A DNA stretch of 64,000 bases from Flammula alnicola (taxonomy: Eukaryota; Basidiomycota; Agaricomycetes; Agaricales; Strophariaceae). The notes beneath the pieces are model-generated. The model searched no databases. It was not told where the DNA came from and saw only the letters and a list, made by a program, of their open reading frames with translations. The position numbers and the translations under genes were made by a program. How positions within the stretch are numbered: position 1 is the stretch's first letter; the number at the start of each line of letters is the position of its first letter. The stretch lies in assembly GCA_015499995.1 (NCBI GenBank), contig JADNRV010000048.1, positions 186,001 through 250,000 of the forward strand, read 5' to 3'. This document shows, piece by piece, positions 25,691 to 37,104 of this stretch.

Positions 25691-26533
25691 GTCTGGAACT
25701 CTACGATTAGTCGTTCATAGTGCGTTGCATTTGACCTGTGGAAGTAAACGCACGTTTCTGGCATCTTTTGCGAACTATAGGTGTCAACAAGTGAAGAATT
25801 ATGCGGGTTGAGAGGAAAGAGATAACTCCGGCCAACAGTGCGCACGCATGTATAGATATGGGCTAATTCATGATTGATAAGTCACGAAGGTCGTATTCGT
25901 CATTTTTCGGACTATTCCATGAGTAAGCCGGTGGTGTGAGATCGATAACCCTTGGAAAACAATCGCATTATGCAAAAGGCCTTGTATACCTTTGAAAGAG
26001 CACATAAAGCGTGTCAGAGCGGTTCTCTGGCTCTATGTTGCGAAGCAAGACATGGCATAGAATGACGGACTGAGTTCTCTGAGAGACAATCGCGGCACCC
26101 TGGTCGGAGTCTGAACTCCATCGGAGATTCAAGAACATTTATCTCCGACTCCGCCTCTTCGGTCCGCTCATGTCCGCAAGCTGTATTGTCTTGAAGGGCC
26201 TCATGTAGCCTCATGCCTCGTTTTCAGCAAACCGCGAGAGGTAAGGTTCTCATAGCCACTCATTGATAAGAAGCTAAATACCTCTTTACCTCTCCGATAC
26301 AGACTCACCATTAACGTGAGGTCCTGCGCTACCGTTGTTGGTGCGGTGCCTCGATCATTGTCTCCAGAGCCAGACTTCTATTCGTGGCCGACTGTGGTGA
26401 TAAGCTCCTGGTTTAAATACCGCTGGTCCGACGGTACAAGCTGAGAAGTAAGCTTTAATTTTCTTTCTAATACTTATTGTTAACATCATTGTCACTCTGC
26501 AGATTCCGGATCCCATCAGTGATCACAGCAAAC
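25691..26533. other. Intergenic, no feature seen
   Basis: This divergent spacer separates the NADH pyrophosphatase start from the F-box gene. No ORF here could be supported. Confidence 0.5.
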
Positions 26534-28061
26534 ATGACTTTTCAATGCGATGCATTTGACCAACAAATTGGGCTTACGAACGCGCCTTTGACCGAGCATG
26601 AAGCAAAGCATGTGAAATCCCGATACACTTGAGGCGTAATCGTGTTCTGGAAATAGACAAAATTCTTACAAGTGGGTCAAGCGCCCATCATGGACAACTC
26701 CTCGACGAACGCGCTCAGATTATCGCTGTCATACAACGCTACCGGATAGCGCTTTCTCCTCACAAACGGTTGCACGTTGAAATCCTACAAGGAATATTTC
26801 ATTATGTCTCCGCCGGATACGACCAAACGCCACCCACATTCCAAGATCCGCCTCTGGTTCTTTGCAGGATCTGTTCGTCTTGGAGGCGCATAGCGATAAA
26901 TATGCCAGAACTGTGGAAGTCGATACATTTCTCCGCTTACAGTCCCCTCACGCGACTACAGAAGCTTGAAGCTTCTCAGACTTGGTTCTCTCGTGCAGGA
27001 GAGTTGGGCATTTCACTGACATTGGCAGATACGCCAGATGACCTATCTCCAAGCATCGATTTTGTGAAGGAACTAATCTATCCGTTCTGTTGTAGATTCA
27101 AATATCTGCATCTTATTTTACAGCCTCCTCAAATTAAGGCTTTATTGTCCCTGCCTCCCGGCTCCCTGGACTCTGTGGAAGAATTCCACCTAGTTTACAA
27201 CATTTACTTGCACCGACATCTCCCATTCCTGCTTGGGAATCCCCAATCACTTCGTTCAGTCCTTCAGCGAACCTTCGAAGAATCCGCCTCCAACTTACCC
27301 CCTTCGTCATGCCATATATCTTTACCTTTCCCTGGGACCGCCTGGAGTCGTTTAGATGCGATTCCAGCCTTCAAGCTGAACATTGCCATGAGATGCTCCT
27401 TTCATGCCAAGCGCTTCAGAAGATTCACGTTCGAGTGTTTGGAATCAAGTACTCCCCTCTTCCCACAGTCGAAATACCGCTTCCCAATCTTGTCAGTTTC
27501 TCGGTCCAACTTTGTGACCAGGAGAACTATGACCTCTTCTTCCTTCCCTTAATTCTTCCCGCACTTCGTTCTCTTTGGATTTATAATTACGACGGAGTAG
27601 CATGGTCACATGGAATGTACAATGGCCTCTTGGAGCGCTCTGGATGCAGCATAGAACATATTTACCTTGGAACAATCGACGCCGAGACACGCGATGTCCT
27701 TACGCTATTCCAACGTTCTCCCAGTCTTACTTCCGTCACCTTTTCCCACAATACAATAATCACCCCCGAGATTTTATACATGATTGGTCGAGGCGAGGTT
27801 GGTGGATCCTTGGTTCAGCTTTTCCTTAAAGGCATACACGAATTGGACCCCATCCTTACGATGCTAGAACTGCGACGAAGCGTTTCCTCAAGTAATACAG
27901 GTCCACGGGGAAACCGATTATCTGATTCCTCTCTGAAGTTTATAGAAACATATTGTACCCCTGGAGAGATTCTCGCTCATGCTAATCGTATCGAGAGTTT
28001 ACGAGGCAGTGGCTTTGAAATTAGCTTGCTCAAGTCCGTCGAGGGATATTTTCAACTGTAA
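26534..28061 (+). CDS. F-box-type protein (basidiomycete family), frame-broken
   Basis: One uninterrupted exon of 1528 bases encodes an N-terminal helix rich in Glu/Arg, then HKRLHVEILQGIFHYV (the F-box-like helix), LCRICSSWRRIA and ELWKSIHF. A leucine-rich half and SLRGSGFEISLLKSVEGY at the end follow. This is the layout of expanded Agaricomycete F-box genes, which probably act as SCF ubiquitin-ligase substrate adaptors. The frame breaks twice. Near 26,629 the first 32 codons run into TGA unless one T is added. Near 27,262 the reading moves from VLQRTF to ANLRRIRLQL unless one C is added (GTCC for GTCCC). 1528+2 is a multiple of three, giving 509 residues. The divergent leucine-rich half makes target prediction impossible. 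Confidence 0.65.
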
Positions 28062-28142
28062 CGCCAGACCACTCGAACTCGTGTTTACCCTGTACGAACT
28101 ACAAATTATGATATAATTTCATGCTATCAGCGTAGACGCTGC

Positions 28143-28843
28143 TCAGATGGGAGGGGGGCCTCCGACGGCAGTCAACTCCTGGAAGACTTGCGAAAAGTCT
28201 CCATCTATGTCAACCCGAGAGGCTCGTTTGTCCTGGGTTGAGATTGTTAACCGAAGGATTTAACCAAGCTCGAACATAAGTACAAACCTGAGGAGACTTG
28301 TACCATACGGCCTGGTATTTCATTGCCTGCTGCGACCCATTCTTGAAGCGGTATGCGACCGCAAGGTTGACGATGATTTGCTCCTGAGATACTCGAACTA
28401 GATTACAAAATTTAAATTCCTGCTCTGAAAGACAGGTAAGTGTTGTCCACTGTACTCACTCTCTTGAATACTAGAGATAACGGTAAAAATTAAGACAGAA
28501 ATGAGCTTCAGAAATGTGGCGAACGGCAAGAATCAAAAGGATAAAATTACCTGTGGTCGATACGTGCACAGGCTCCGTACTCCCAGGTGAATAATCGCTC
28601 CATTTCCGCTCTTCCTTTCAAAGACGAAACACTTGCGAAATTGAGGACGGCTTCGTCGTTCAAAAACGTCGGGATCATGCCCACGTTCTTGGTGTCTGCC
28701 ATCCTGTACATCTGGCACAGCACAAAATCATGAGATTACATATTGCGTAGGAGGCTCGAGTATGTGGTTTTTACCTCATATACCCAGGCTTTGGCTTTCT
28801 CCGCTTCTTCTAGCGTAACTCTGTGATCCTGCGAGGAGTGCAT
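28143..28843 (-). CDS. NTF2-like (SnoaL/steroid isomerase fold) protein
   Basis: Five exons, 28843-28775, 28711-28551, 28470-28460, 28397-28288 and 28232-28143, give 146 residues with intact phase. The protein has MADTKNVGMIPTFLNDEAVL, LKGRAEMERLFTWEY and QEQIIVNLAVAYRFKNGSQQ, the alternating beta-sheet pattern of the NTF2-like fold with a KG-x-ae-M element. Exon 3 is only 11 nt (TATTCAAGAGA), between an acceptor CTCTAG and a donor GTGAGT; without it the frame does not join. No catalytic residues can be assigned, so it may be an uncharacterised polyketide-cyclase-like or transport-type protein. Confidence 0.65.
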
Positions 28844-29392
28844 TGCGAGGCTTTACGCTGTGGAGGTATCTTTTCGTGCTAGGTTTCGAGGTGGCAAGCA
28901 AGGTGGTCCGTTGCTTGGACCACGATCCTTGACAGGTTTTTATAGTGCACTTCGAGTAGCTTCCGTTCGACTCCGGTTTCGGCGCATTTCATAAGAATAT
29001 GCCCCTGTTGACCCCAGCGCTACGAGGGTGTAACGCACCCAACAGTTACATATACTAATAGTCAATAAGCTGACTGAATTGCAATTGACGTTAATCCAGT
29101 GGCGGCTGTTGCGATAATCGAATCGTCTTCGTGTCAATTTGCCTAGGCTCCTTATGTATGTGCGGGTATCGACCGAAGAAAGCGAGCGTGATTTGAGTTA
29201 GTCAGATTCCAAGACGTTCGAAACCTACTGTAGAAGAACTTGAACTCAATACACCAAGGATACCGTATACTCAAGCTCTTGAATTTAATACGTGTTTCTG
29301 TCTAATAATAATAAGTGTATTCCTTCGAATTGACGGCGTAATCTTCAAGGAGTTGTTCATCTCGACTTGAATGAAGTTGCGACCTACGAGAA

Positions 29393-30778
29393 TTAAGTAG
29401 CTGAAGTGGGTATATGGCGATAAGGCGCGGTGTTACGGAAGTATGCGTGCTCCAGACACCCTTGGCTAGTCAAACGACTTTGAGAGTCGTACATCAACAA
29501 TTTCTGCATCAAGGCAACCAGAGAGGAAGGAATTGATGGATTGAACAATGAAGAGAGGGGCCCTACAACTATCTGATGAGAAACCGAGTAAGATATTGCA
29601 AGTGAAAGGAATATTTCCAAAAGGAGTTTAATTACCTGGGGAAACACAAACCCAAGCTCGCGAGCAAGAACATGCCCAGCTGGCCACGGTCCTCCATCAA
29701 CAGGTTGTCCATTCCGATCGACGCGAGTAACATCGGACGGGGATCCCAGGACCTCGCAAATCTTGAACATTTGATCTAGTTCATCTGAACCAGGAAACAG
29801 CGGCTGCAGGTTCAAGATTTCTCCTATAATTGCACCAAAAGCCCATACATCGACTGGGCTCGAATAATTATGGTCCAAGAGTACGAGTTCTGGTGCTCGG
29901 TACCAGCGATAGGTTGTGATATGTGTGGCAACCGGCTCGTCGTTCCGCTCGATCACTGAATCGAACTCAGCCAACTTGATAATGACCGTCACATCTTTTT
30001 CCTTGGGAGCATCTGGAGGAGTGATGGTATCGGGTGGCGAAGGGATAACCGGGTAGTCAAACAAGCCCATCGTGGTGACGAGGATGCTCTCGGGACACAA
30101 ATTGCGATGAAAGTAGTTGTAGGAATGAACGTGATGTAAACCAAGTGCGATTTGATATAGTATCGACGAGACAAGGCCACCTGCAAATGGACGGCCTCTG
30201 CGGGTTCTAATGAGATGGTATAGGTTGCCTTCCATAGCTCCTAGCACCAGATGGAGCTGTCGGGTATTTAGCGTGAAGAAGTAGTCATACAGAGCGACAA
30301 CATTTCGATGAGGTGGTAGCAGTCGCAAAACCTTGTGACAAGGTAGAAGATAATGATGAGCAATAATCACATAGACCGACGGCAACTCACCTCCAGTTCC
30401 TTCATCTTCTTCCAGTCGTGCCTACTTCCCACCACTTGGCTCTTGAGAACCACGATTTGTTTTCCTATCCCGTATCGTGCCATGTCAAGAAGTGGGGTGG
30501 CATTGGGGGCCGGACGAAGAACGCTGTGCCATTCGCAAAAGCTGACGAACTTGGACGAACCATGACTTAGAACTTTGAAAATGCTGTACACGCGCTCGGA
30601 ACCTATTGTAAATCTGGAGTCGGCTCACCACGCTTAGACTGAGTAACATTGAGGCCAGCTCACCAGGAATCGGACCTTCATGATCAGGCAACTCTTGAAT
30701 AGGTTCAGATAGACTTGGTATCCCGTAAACATCAGTGTGTCCACCACGAAGGGGTAGGTCCAGAATTTCCAGAGGCAT
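29393..30778 (-). CDS. Protein kinase, MAK/RCK (CDK-related) type
   Basis: Four exons, 30778-30664, 30602-30391, 30331-29636 and 29572-29393, give 400 residues with intact phase. The N-lobe has SERVYSIFKVLSHGSSKF and GIGKQIVVLKSQV. The C-lobe has HLVLGAMEGNLYHLIRTRRG, FHRNLCPESILVT (the HRD loop written as HRN) and IIKLAEFDS (AEF in place of DFG). It also has TTYRWYRAPELVLL, VDVWAFGAIIGEIL and ELDQMFKICEVLGSPS. The overall shape is that of MAK/RCK/ICK-type or Ime2-related kinases. HRN instead of HRD and AEF instead of DFG remove the catalytic Asp and the Mg-binding Asp, so this may be a pseudokinase. The start was chosen at MPLEILDLP; an earlier in-frame Met at 30844 is less likely. Confidence 0.75.
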
Positions 30779-31639
30779 TTGTCGTTGGCGTTTTGACGAA
30801 GCTGTAGACTTGAGATAACATGTTAAAGATAAATTTAAGCGCAAAGCTCAGAAGTCGATTGGACCTGCACAAGTTCCGTGGTCGTCGGACAACCTATGTA
30901 CCGGCCCTGAAGTCAAAAATAAACGTGACCGGGCGTCAAAAGCCTCGGCGCTTAATGCTATCAAGAACGTCAGTTCCTACTACTTCTGATCAAGCGACGC
31001 CAGGCAAGCGAGGCTAGCTTAATGCCAATGCGACATTTGTGTGCTATTTCAAATTAATCGGATTGGTTCACCTCTCTTCACGTTCGATGATAAATAACAT
31101 CAAATACCATAGTCGTACATTACTCCAACTCGTTCAGCAAGTAAGTAGGATCTTGTCAGTCGTTCATGTTCGAAGTACTGCCATATAAATTGTAACATAT
31201 TATTTATATCTCATGGATGACTGTGACTAGCAAACTTCTCTCTCTCTTAGTTAATCATTGATACTGGCACATGGTTTGAGCATTGAAAGTATTTCGCAAT
31301 CCCAAGTTCAACTCTTGGAAAGGTTGGGTTGGGTCAGCCATTGATAAATTAAGAAAATTTAGCTTGCAGATGGTATCAGGCGTCTGGAAACGACTTTCTA
31401 CCGGGGTAGAAAGTCACGAGTATGTATTCTCAGGTAGTCAGGCCCTCAGGCTCACTATGTAATACCACGTAGACTCGTGTAGATGGGGTAGGTCTGTAGT
31501 TGGCGGTAGTCGTGTACGACATGTAGTAGACGTACCACATTGCACCAATTGATGAGATGATATTTGACAATCTTATCAGTCTCCGTAGGATCTTATCTTA
31601 TCAACTCAAAATTAGCGATATCATTTATGAATAGTGAGT
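30779..31639. other. Intergenic, no feature seen
   Basis: This AT-rich spacer upstream of the kinase gene holds only short ORFs. I see no gene or repeat here. Confidence 0.5.
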
Positions 31640-32400
31640 CCTGCTTTCATAAGACCAAACATATAAGTATCACTATATGGACTGGGATAGAGGGCTGGAC
31701 AATTGTCAACGATGTTCTTGAATGTCCACAAAGATGGTTTTTTTCCGGCCAGGCATAAGTTACAGGTGTAATGGAAGGCGTAATGGAAGTGAAGAAAGAA
31801 TGAAAGTCTTTCTGTAGCACATCCCAGGTCGTCATATAACAGTCAAAGGAGAGGTAAAAGGACAAAAGGAGTCCATTCGCCCATTTGAACCACTCTTTCA
31901 CCAGATTGGTGTACATTGAAAGACATGTGGAGTATTTGATTGAGAGGAAGAACGTGGTCCATCGACGTGGCGAAGGCTTGAAAACTCCTGCTCTCCAAGC
32001 GGAAGACACCTGTGCTAAGTAAAGAGAATGGAGGGCAGCATCGCTTTGCCAAAGGATATTCAGGTGTGCAATTTCCCGGAGAACGTCCAAGGGAACCCCG
32101 TCGAATGGGTGCCAATATCGTAGTGCACGCTTCGAGTTTGTCGAGTTGCAGGGTGGCCTCTTTTTGCAAGTCTTACCTTTCAGTTCCTTACTCCATCTGA
32201 GCATCGATGACAGAGATCTTCCCTCGTATCTTGGGCAAGAGCTGTTGGCGCTTCTCGACTTCGTTTTCGGTAAGAGGTGCATTCGATGCTGGACAGAGTA
32301 CTAGTAGAAATAGTATCGGGCGGATACTCAGTACTCAGCTGCAACCTATCCATTTGACGCCATGAAAATCTCTCAAACGGGGGTAGACAAAAAACGTACC
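31640..32400 (-). pseudogene. F-box-family pseudogene, related to the 38-42 kb pair
   Basis: The segments YPPDTISTSTLSS, HPFDGVPLDVLREIAHLN, WRAGVF, LVKEWFKWANGLLLSFYL and FFTSITPSITPVT match in order the genes at 38550 and 40907 (YPPDIISSLSNN, APIRRVPLDVLREIIHHS, WRAVVL, LVKEWFSRAKGLPLSFYF, FLMSITPAITHVR). Frames change several times and no more than the N-terminal third remains. It is on the opposite strand from the two intact copies and about 6 kb from the first. Confidence 0.75.
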
Positions 32401-32884
32401 TCGCCAATAGCGAAGTTGCTGAATTGGTCAGGGTTGTGTTTTCGTCTCTGGGACAACGACGACGCGCATAAAGTAAATGCGAATTCGAAAGCAGCTCCTC
32501 CCATTCCTATAGCCACTACTAAACGTGCATTAATAATTTATACCTAGATACAACAGTTTTGTATGCACAAACAGCATCGCTGCCACACCAGACGTCAAAA
32601 CAGATAAAAGCAAAAACAGAAAATACAGAAAAAAATGTAAGTCCAGTAGTCAGTTAGTAGTACGATATCGATAAGTAAGGCAAGGCAGACAGGCAGGCAG
32701 ATGATGGTGATGGTGATGAAGCATGAGTGGTATGGATGAGGCTGATGACGATGCTGGGGGTGACGATGAAGACGAAGATGAATATGCCCAACAATCCAAA
32801 AGATCCAAAAGATCGAAAAAAAAGAGAAGCAGAAAAACGGACCGCCAAAAACAAAAACAAAAGAGTCAAAAAACCGAAAGTCAA

Positions 32885-35232
32885 TCAATACACCGTCGAA
32901 TCCTGCAACCGCCACCGCCTAAGCGGGCCCCACCACCACACGAATTCGGTGTCGTGGCCGCCGCGCAGCGCGCAGAGGCAGAGGCGCGGTGTATGTGTAG
33001 TGTAGTGCCGACTGCGCCTCGTCCGCGTCGAATGGCCGCTCTTCATGATCATGATCTGTCCGTCGCTTGTCTTTGTCTTTGTCTTGTGTGTGTCCAATTC
33101 TCCTTCTCGGCTCGAGCTCAAGCTCTCAGCGTCGGATACATAGATATCGCCTGCACCCTCTTCGTCCTCTATGTCTTTCTCGTCTTCGTCATCTTCCTCC
33201 CGCCGGCGGGGGCGGGGCTGCATCTCATATCCCGTCTCCACATCCGTCTCTTGGCCCCTCTCTCTGCCTCTCCTCCGACTCCGACTCCGACTCCTCTCCA
33301 CATCTTTCTCCATCTCCTTCACACCACCACCACCACCCTCCCACCTCCTCCGTCTCCACCCAAACCCATGCCACCCCCACCCCCACCCAACCACAGCCGT
33401 CCTCACCCCCGGCCCTCCGCCCTCCGCCTCTCCCATCCCCCTTCTCCTCCTGCTCCTGCACCTCCTACACCACCTCCTCCTACTCCTACTCCACCTGAAC
33501 CACCACCACCCGCACCACCCCCCTCACCCCCCTCCCCATCTCCCGCATCCTCTCCACGCGCTCCGCAGCCTGCACCCGCGCAGCAGCGTTATGCGCATGC
33601 CTCAGCGACGCATACCACCGGTGCACCACGCGCGGGAGCAGGAGTGCGCCGCTGTAGTAGCTGCTCTGCGTCGTCGTGCCGGAGATGCTCCCCGTCAGTG
33701 TCAGTGACGAGGCCTGGGAGAGCTGCGAGTCGGCGTCGGTGCGGGTGCGAGAGCGGGAGCGGGAGAGCGGGACGGATGCGATGGATGGGTAGGGGGTGGT
33801 GCGTTGGTGTCATTGGGGGCCGCCGCTGCGCGCGTGCGCAATTGAACTTGTTGCGTTTTGGTTTCGGGTCAGGAGTGTTGTGGTTGTACGCGGAGTGTTG
33901 GAGGGGCGTTGGAGCGACGTCGGGAGTGTGCTGGGTATTTGATGAAGGACCGGACAGGGTAGAACCAGGAGCCGTCCTCGACCTAACCTCAGCGCGGAGC
34001 GACGCCGGGTCCCTGGAGTGCGCAGACGCCGAGACGGCCAAGCTGGCGCAAACGCCCCCGCGACGCCCTTCCACACCTTCTGCGCCTTCATCTTCGTCTC
34101 CTTCCTCCTCTCCCTCGCCTCCTTCCTCCTCCGCGCCCTTTCGCCTCCCTCTTCAGCCTCTCCTCCATCGTCTCGGCCTCGCTCGCAAACAGGCCCACGC
34201 TGCCGGCGCCGACCCACCACCACCACCCCAGGAAGCTCTGCCACAGCACGACGGCCCACATGAGGCCGGCAGCCACACGAACTCTTCTTCCTTGTGCACG
34301 TACAGAAGTTGAGCGCGGTGCTGATGACGGCGAAGGAGAGGGCCGCGCAGCCGAAGACGGCGGTGCCGCCGTCGGTGCGCCAGGCCTGCTTGCGGTTGAC
34401 GAGGAAGCCCCAGATGAAGAGGAGAGGGTGAAGAGGAGGGAGAGGGTGGCGTTGCAGACGTTGCGCACGGCGGAGGCGATGTTGTTGACGGAGGTGCTCC
34501 CGCTGATGGGTAGGAGCTGCATGATGGCGGCAACGATGGCGAGAGGACCTAGATGTGTGGTTAATTATAGCCGCCTACACAGTGAAAAGAAGAACGGACC
34601 AAGTAGGCGAATATGAGCCGGCCTTCGAGTCGGGACGGATAGAGTAGAGTGAGAAATTGGATGTGGGTTATCTGATTAATTTTTTCCGGTGTGTCAGCTG
34701 AAGTGAAGTGCGATGTCCAAGGTAAGACCAGTCGCACCTGAATGAGCCAGATGTCGAGGCGTTCATAACGAGCCATGTGGCTTCTCGGCAACGACCATCC
34801 AGCGGTGCTCGTATCGAGATCCAGCGGGGGCACGTTGACGCGATATAGCTCAACATGTATGGCCACTTTTCGCTCTCGGCAAAGGTGGCAGATAGGACGA
34901 CATGGATGGTTGCGATGAGGGAAATGAGGAGGGTAGTGACGCCCGCGAGCTGGAGGACGTAGTTGACGGGGCCAGAGGCCAGTGGTACTGTGCGGTGAAT
35001 AGGAGGTGGATGAAGAGGACGGCGACGAGGGTGAGGACGACGCCTGTGAGCATGATCTGGACAGGGAGGGAGCGGGCAAAGGGCGGGCGGTACTGGAGGT
35101 ATGGGTCATTTGTGAATCTAGAAACAGTTAGGAAATTACTGCAGAAGATAAAGTCAAAACTCACTCTCCGCCATCAGCGACTACAGATAGGAAGAGATAG
35201 AAAAGAAAGAACGGTGACGATCGCAACTTCAT
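32885..35232 (-). CDS. Multi-pass membrane protein with a charged C-terminal tail, frame-broken
   Basis: The protein has a signal peptide (MKLRSSPFFLFYLFLSVVA, start 35232) and exons 35232-35165, 35117-34738 and 34671-34600, with the rest from about 34,560 downwards. Hydrophobic segments include QIMLTGVVLTLVAVLFIHLL, VLQLAGVTTLLISLIATIHV, QFLTLLYPSRLEGRLIFAYL, GPLAIVAAIMQLLPISG and FIWGFLVNRKQAW; WAVVLWQSFLGWWWW follows. The tail is Arg/Glu-rich. At least six one-base losses fit: two in exon 2 (380+2 is in phase), one at the exon 3/4 junction, and three between VCNATLSLLF and GLMWAVVL. The C-terminal limit is uncertain; 33,170-33,560 is a strongly pyrimidine-rich (plus strand) block. Function is unknown; the family is common in Agaricomycetes. 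Confidence 0.6.
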
Positions 35233-35532
35233 CGCATCGTCCAACAAATTTGAAGACAAGAGGCTGTTAACGACCAGTGCTTTGTCATACCCTCCAAATA
35301 AAATAGGAACAAACACGCGTCCCCTCCGGCCTCATGATCAGTTCGATACCGGTACCAATTGCAACTGCAAGTAATGTTATGAACTCCGTCAATTGACTGT
35401 CACCGCTACTATACATATGCGTCCAATGGCGTTTCCATGCTCAGAGGGGTCTTCTTGCGGTCTGCCATTTAGTTCAACGTGGCGTCCGACGACGAGACTT
35501 GAGCTTGAGCTTGATTCCCATTCCCTTTCACG

Positions 35533-36453
35533 ATGTCGGAGGAATCATTCAAGATCGCAGCGCATACGCCCCTAGGACGGTACCGCGTCGTGTCCATCCT
35601 CAGCGTCGTCTTCCTCTTTATCGCCTTCCTCTTGTTCCTCCTCGTGTCTCTTTCGCTTCCCATCATCAAGACCATCTATCTCCTCTCTCTGCGCTCTACC
35701 GCACCCCAGCCTCAACCCCTGAGTGTAGCGACCGAGCTCAGGTTTGGCGTATGGGGCGTCTGTGCTACGAGGTGCGCGTACATCCCCTTTCTTTCATCGG
35801 TGTCGTTATTATGTAGAAACAGGCTAACGGACTATCTCATGCAGTAACCTCAACCCCCAACCGCAACGTCCAACCCCGGACCCTGCTTCGGGCCCATGCT
35901 GGGCTACAAAGTGCCCGACAACGTCTCCGCCGCCGTAGGGCTGTCCTCCTCCATCGTCACCGTCGTCGAGGAGGCGCTCATCGTCGTGCTCGTCCTGCAC
36001 CCCATCGCCGCCGGCCTCGCCCTCCTCTCCCTCGTCCTCTCCCTCTTCCTCGTCTCGCACGCCTTCTCCATCTTCGTTTTGATCGTCACCATCGTCAACG
36101 CCCTCGTCAGCAGCACCGCGCTGGCGATCGACCTCGCGCTGGTCATCGTCGCGCGGAACGAGCTCGCAACGCAGCAGGTCTTCCACTTCCAGGTGGTCTT
36201 TGGGAATGCGATATGGATGATCCTCGGCGCGGTCGTCGGTACGTGGTTGGCGGTGATCACTATATCGGCTAGGGCGTGCTATTGTTTTGGTGTGAGACGG
36301 TAAGCCTGCGTCTTTCATCGATGTTATGAAATGATATTGATCCCAAATTGTGTCTACCGATATTATAGAAACCATCGCCACCATCGTCACGAGTCCCCAG
36401 AGCCCATCTACATCAGTCCTAACGAATTTTCTGCGACAGAACGAAAGTTTTAA
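35533..36453 (+). CDS. PalI/SUR7-family membrane protein, one frame break
   Basis: This is a PalI/Rim9/SUR7-type four-helix protein, a plasma-membrane component linked in other fungi to ambient-pH sensing or eisosomes. Exons 35533-35771, 35845-36299 and 36369-36453 splice at GTGCGC and GTAAGC donors. The marks are helix 1 (SILSVVFLFIAFLLFLLVSL), the LRFGVWGVC motif, a second loop with CFGPMLGYKVP and three further helices. Exon 2 is one base short: the frame entering (SNLNPQPQRP) does not match the frame of LGYKVPDNVS. 455+1 bases restores phase, so a base is missing near 35,880 in a C-rich tract. The tail is His/Glu-rich and ends SATERKF. Confidence 0.75.
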
Positions 36454-37104
36454 CGGTTGGATGTGTATACCTTGGTTCCTTTCGACTGCTTACTTTGTTT
36501 TTTTTGCTTTGGAATTTTTATCTTCCAAAGCTCCTGACGACCTTTCACGACCAATTACGAACTACTACGACTATCTTGCACATGTACATATCGCTATCAC
36601 CATCGCTGCAAGACACGAATACATTTCGTCTGCTATAAATATTACGATTGCCTTCCTTCGAAGTTCCTCAGGCTGTCTGACTGACCTTGCTGTATGTAGA
36701 TAGCTCTGGTCGTGTACAATAACAATAACAATATTTACTCTATTATTACAATCTTAATCTCGCTTCTGATATCCGCAGACATCAAGCAATCAACCGACAA
36801 TACAAAACCATAGTCCCGTTCTTCGAATTTAATGTTACCGAGACTGACCTCGTTGTACATACGTTAAGTATACATACGTGTGTCCTCCAACCTTCAAACT
36901 TTAACGGCAATGCACAGAATGCGAGTCAACTTGAATGTGTATCTACAATAACCATACTATTACAAACAAGTTCATCTCCAGCATCCCTTGATCACGTTTG
37001 GCACTACTAGATCTCGGGACCGGCAGACATAAGTACAACAGACAACACAACTTGAAAAACCACAGTGTCCCACCAAGAGCCCAAGACCCCCAGCCAAACT
37101 CGGA
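36454..37104. other. Intergenic, no feature seen
   Basis: This AT-rich spacer is the 3' flank of both the PalI-like and UBL5 genes, which converge here. No ORF can be supported. Confidence 0.5.

Noticed and set aside
28143..28290. Apparent phase error at the end of the NTF2-like gene
   Set aside because: An earlier acceptor (AACCCAG at 28,233) gives DKRASRVDIDGDF in phase.
32723..34312. 529-codon plus-strand open frame rich in Pro, Ser and Arg
   Set aside because: It is the reverse strand of the membrane-protein gene and its pyrimidine block; composition alone keeps it open and no domain is visible.
35824..36390. 188-codon minus-strand acidic frame
   Set aside because: It is the shadow of the PalI-like gene exon 2.
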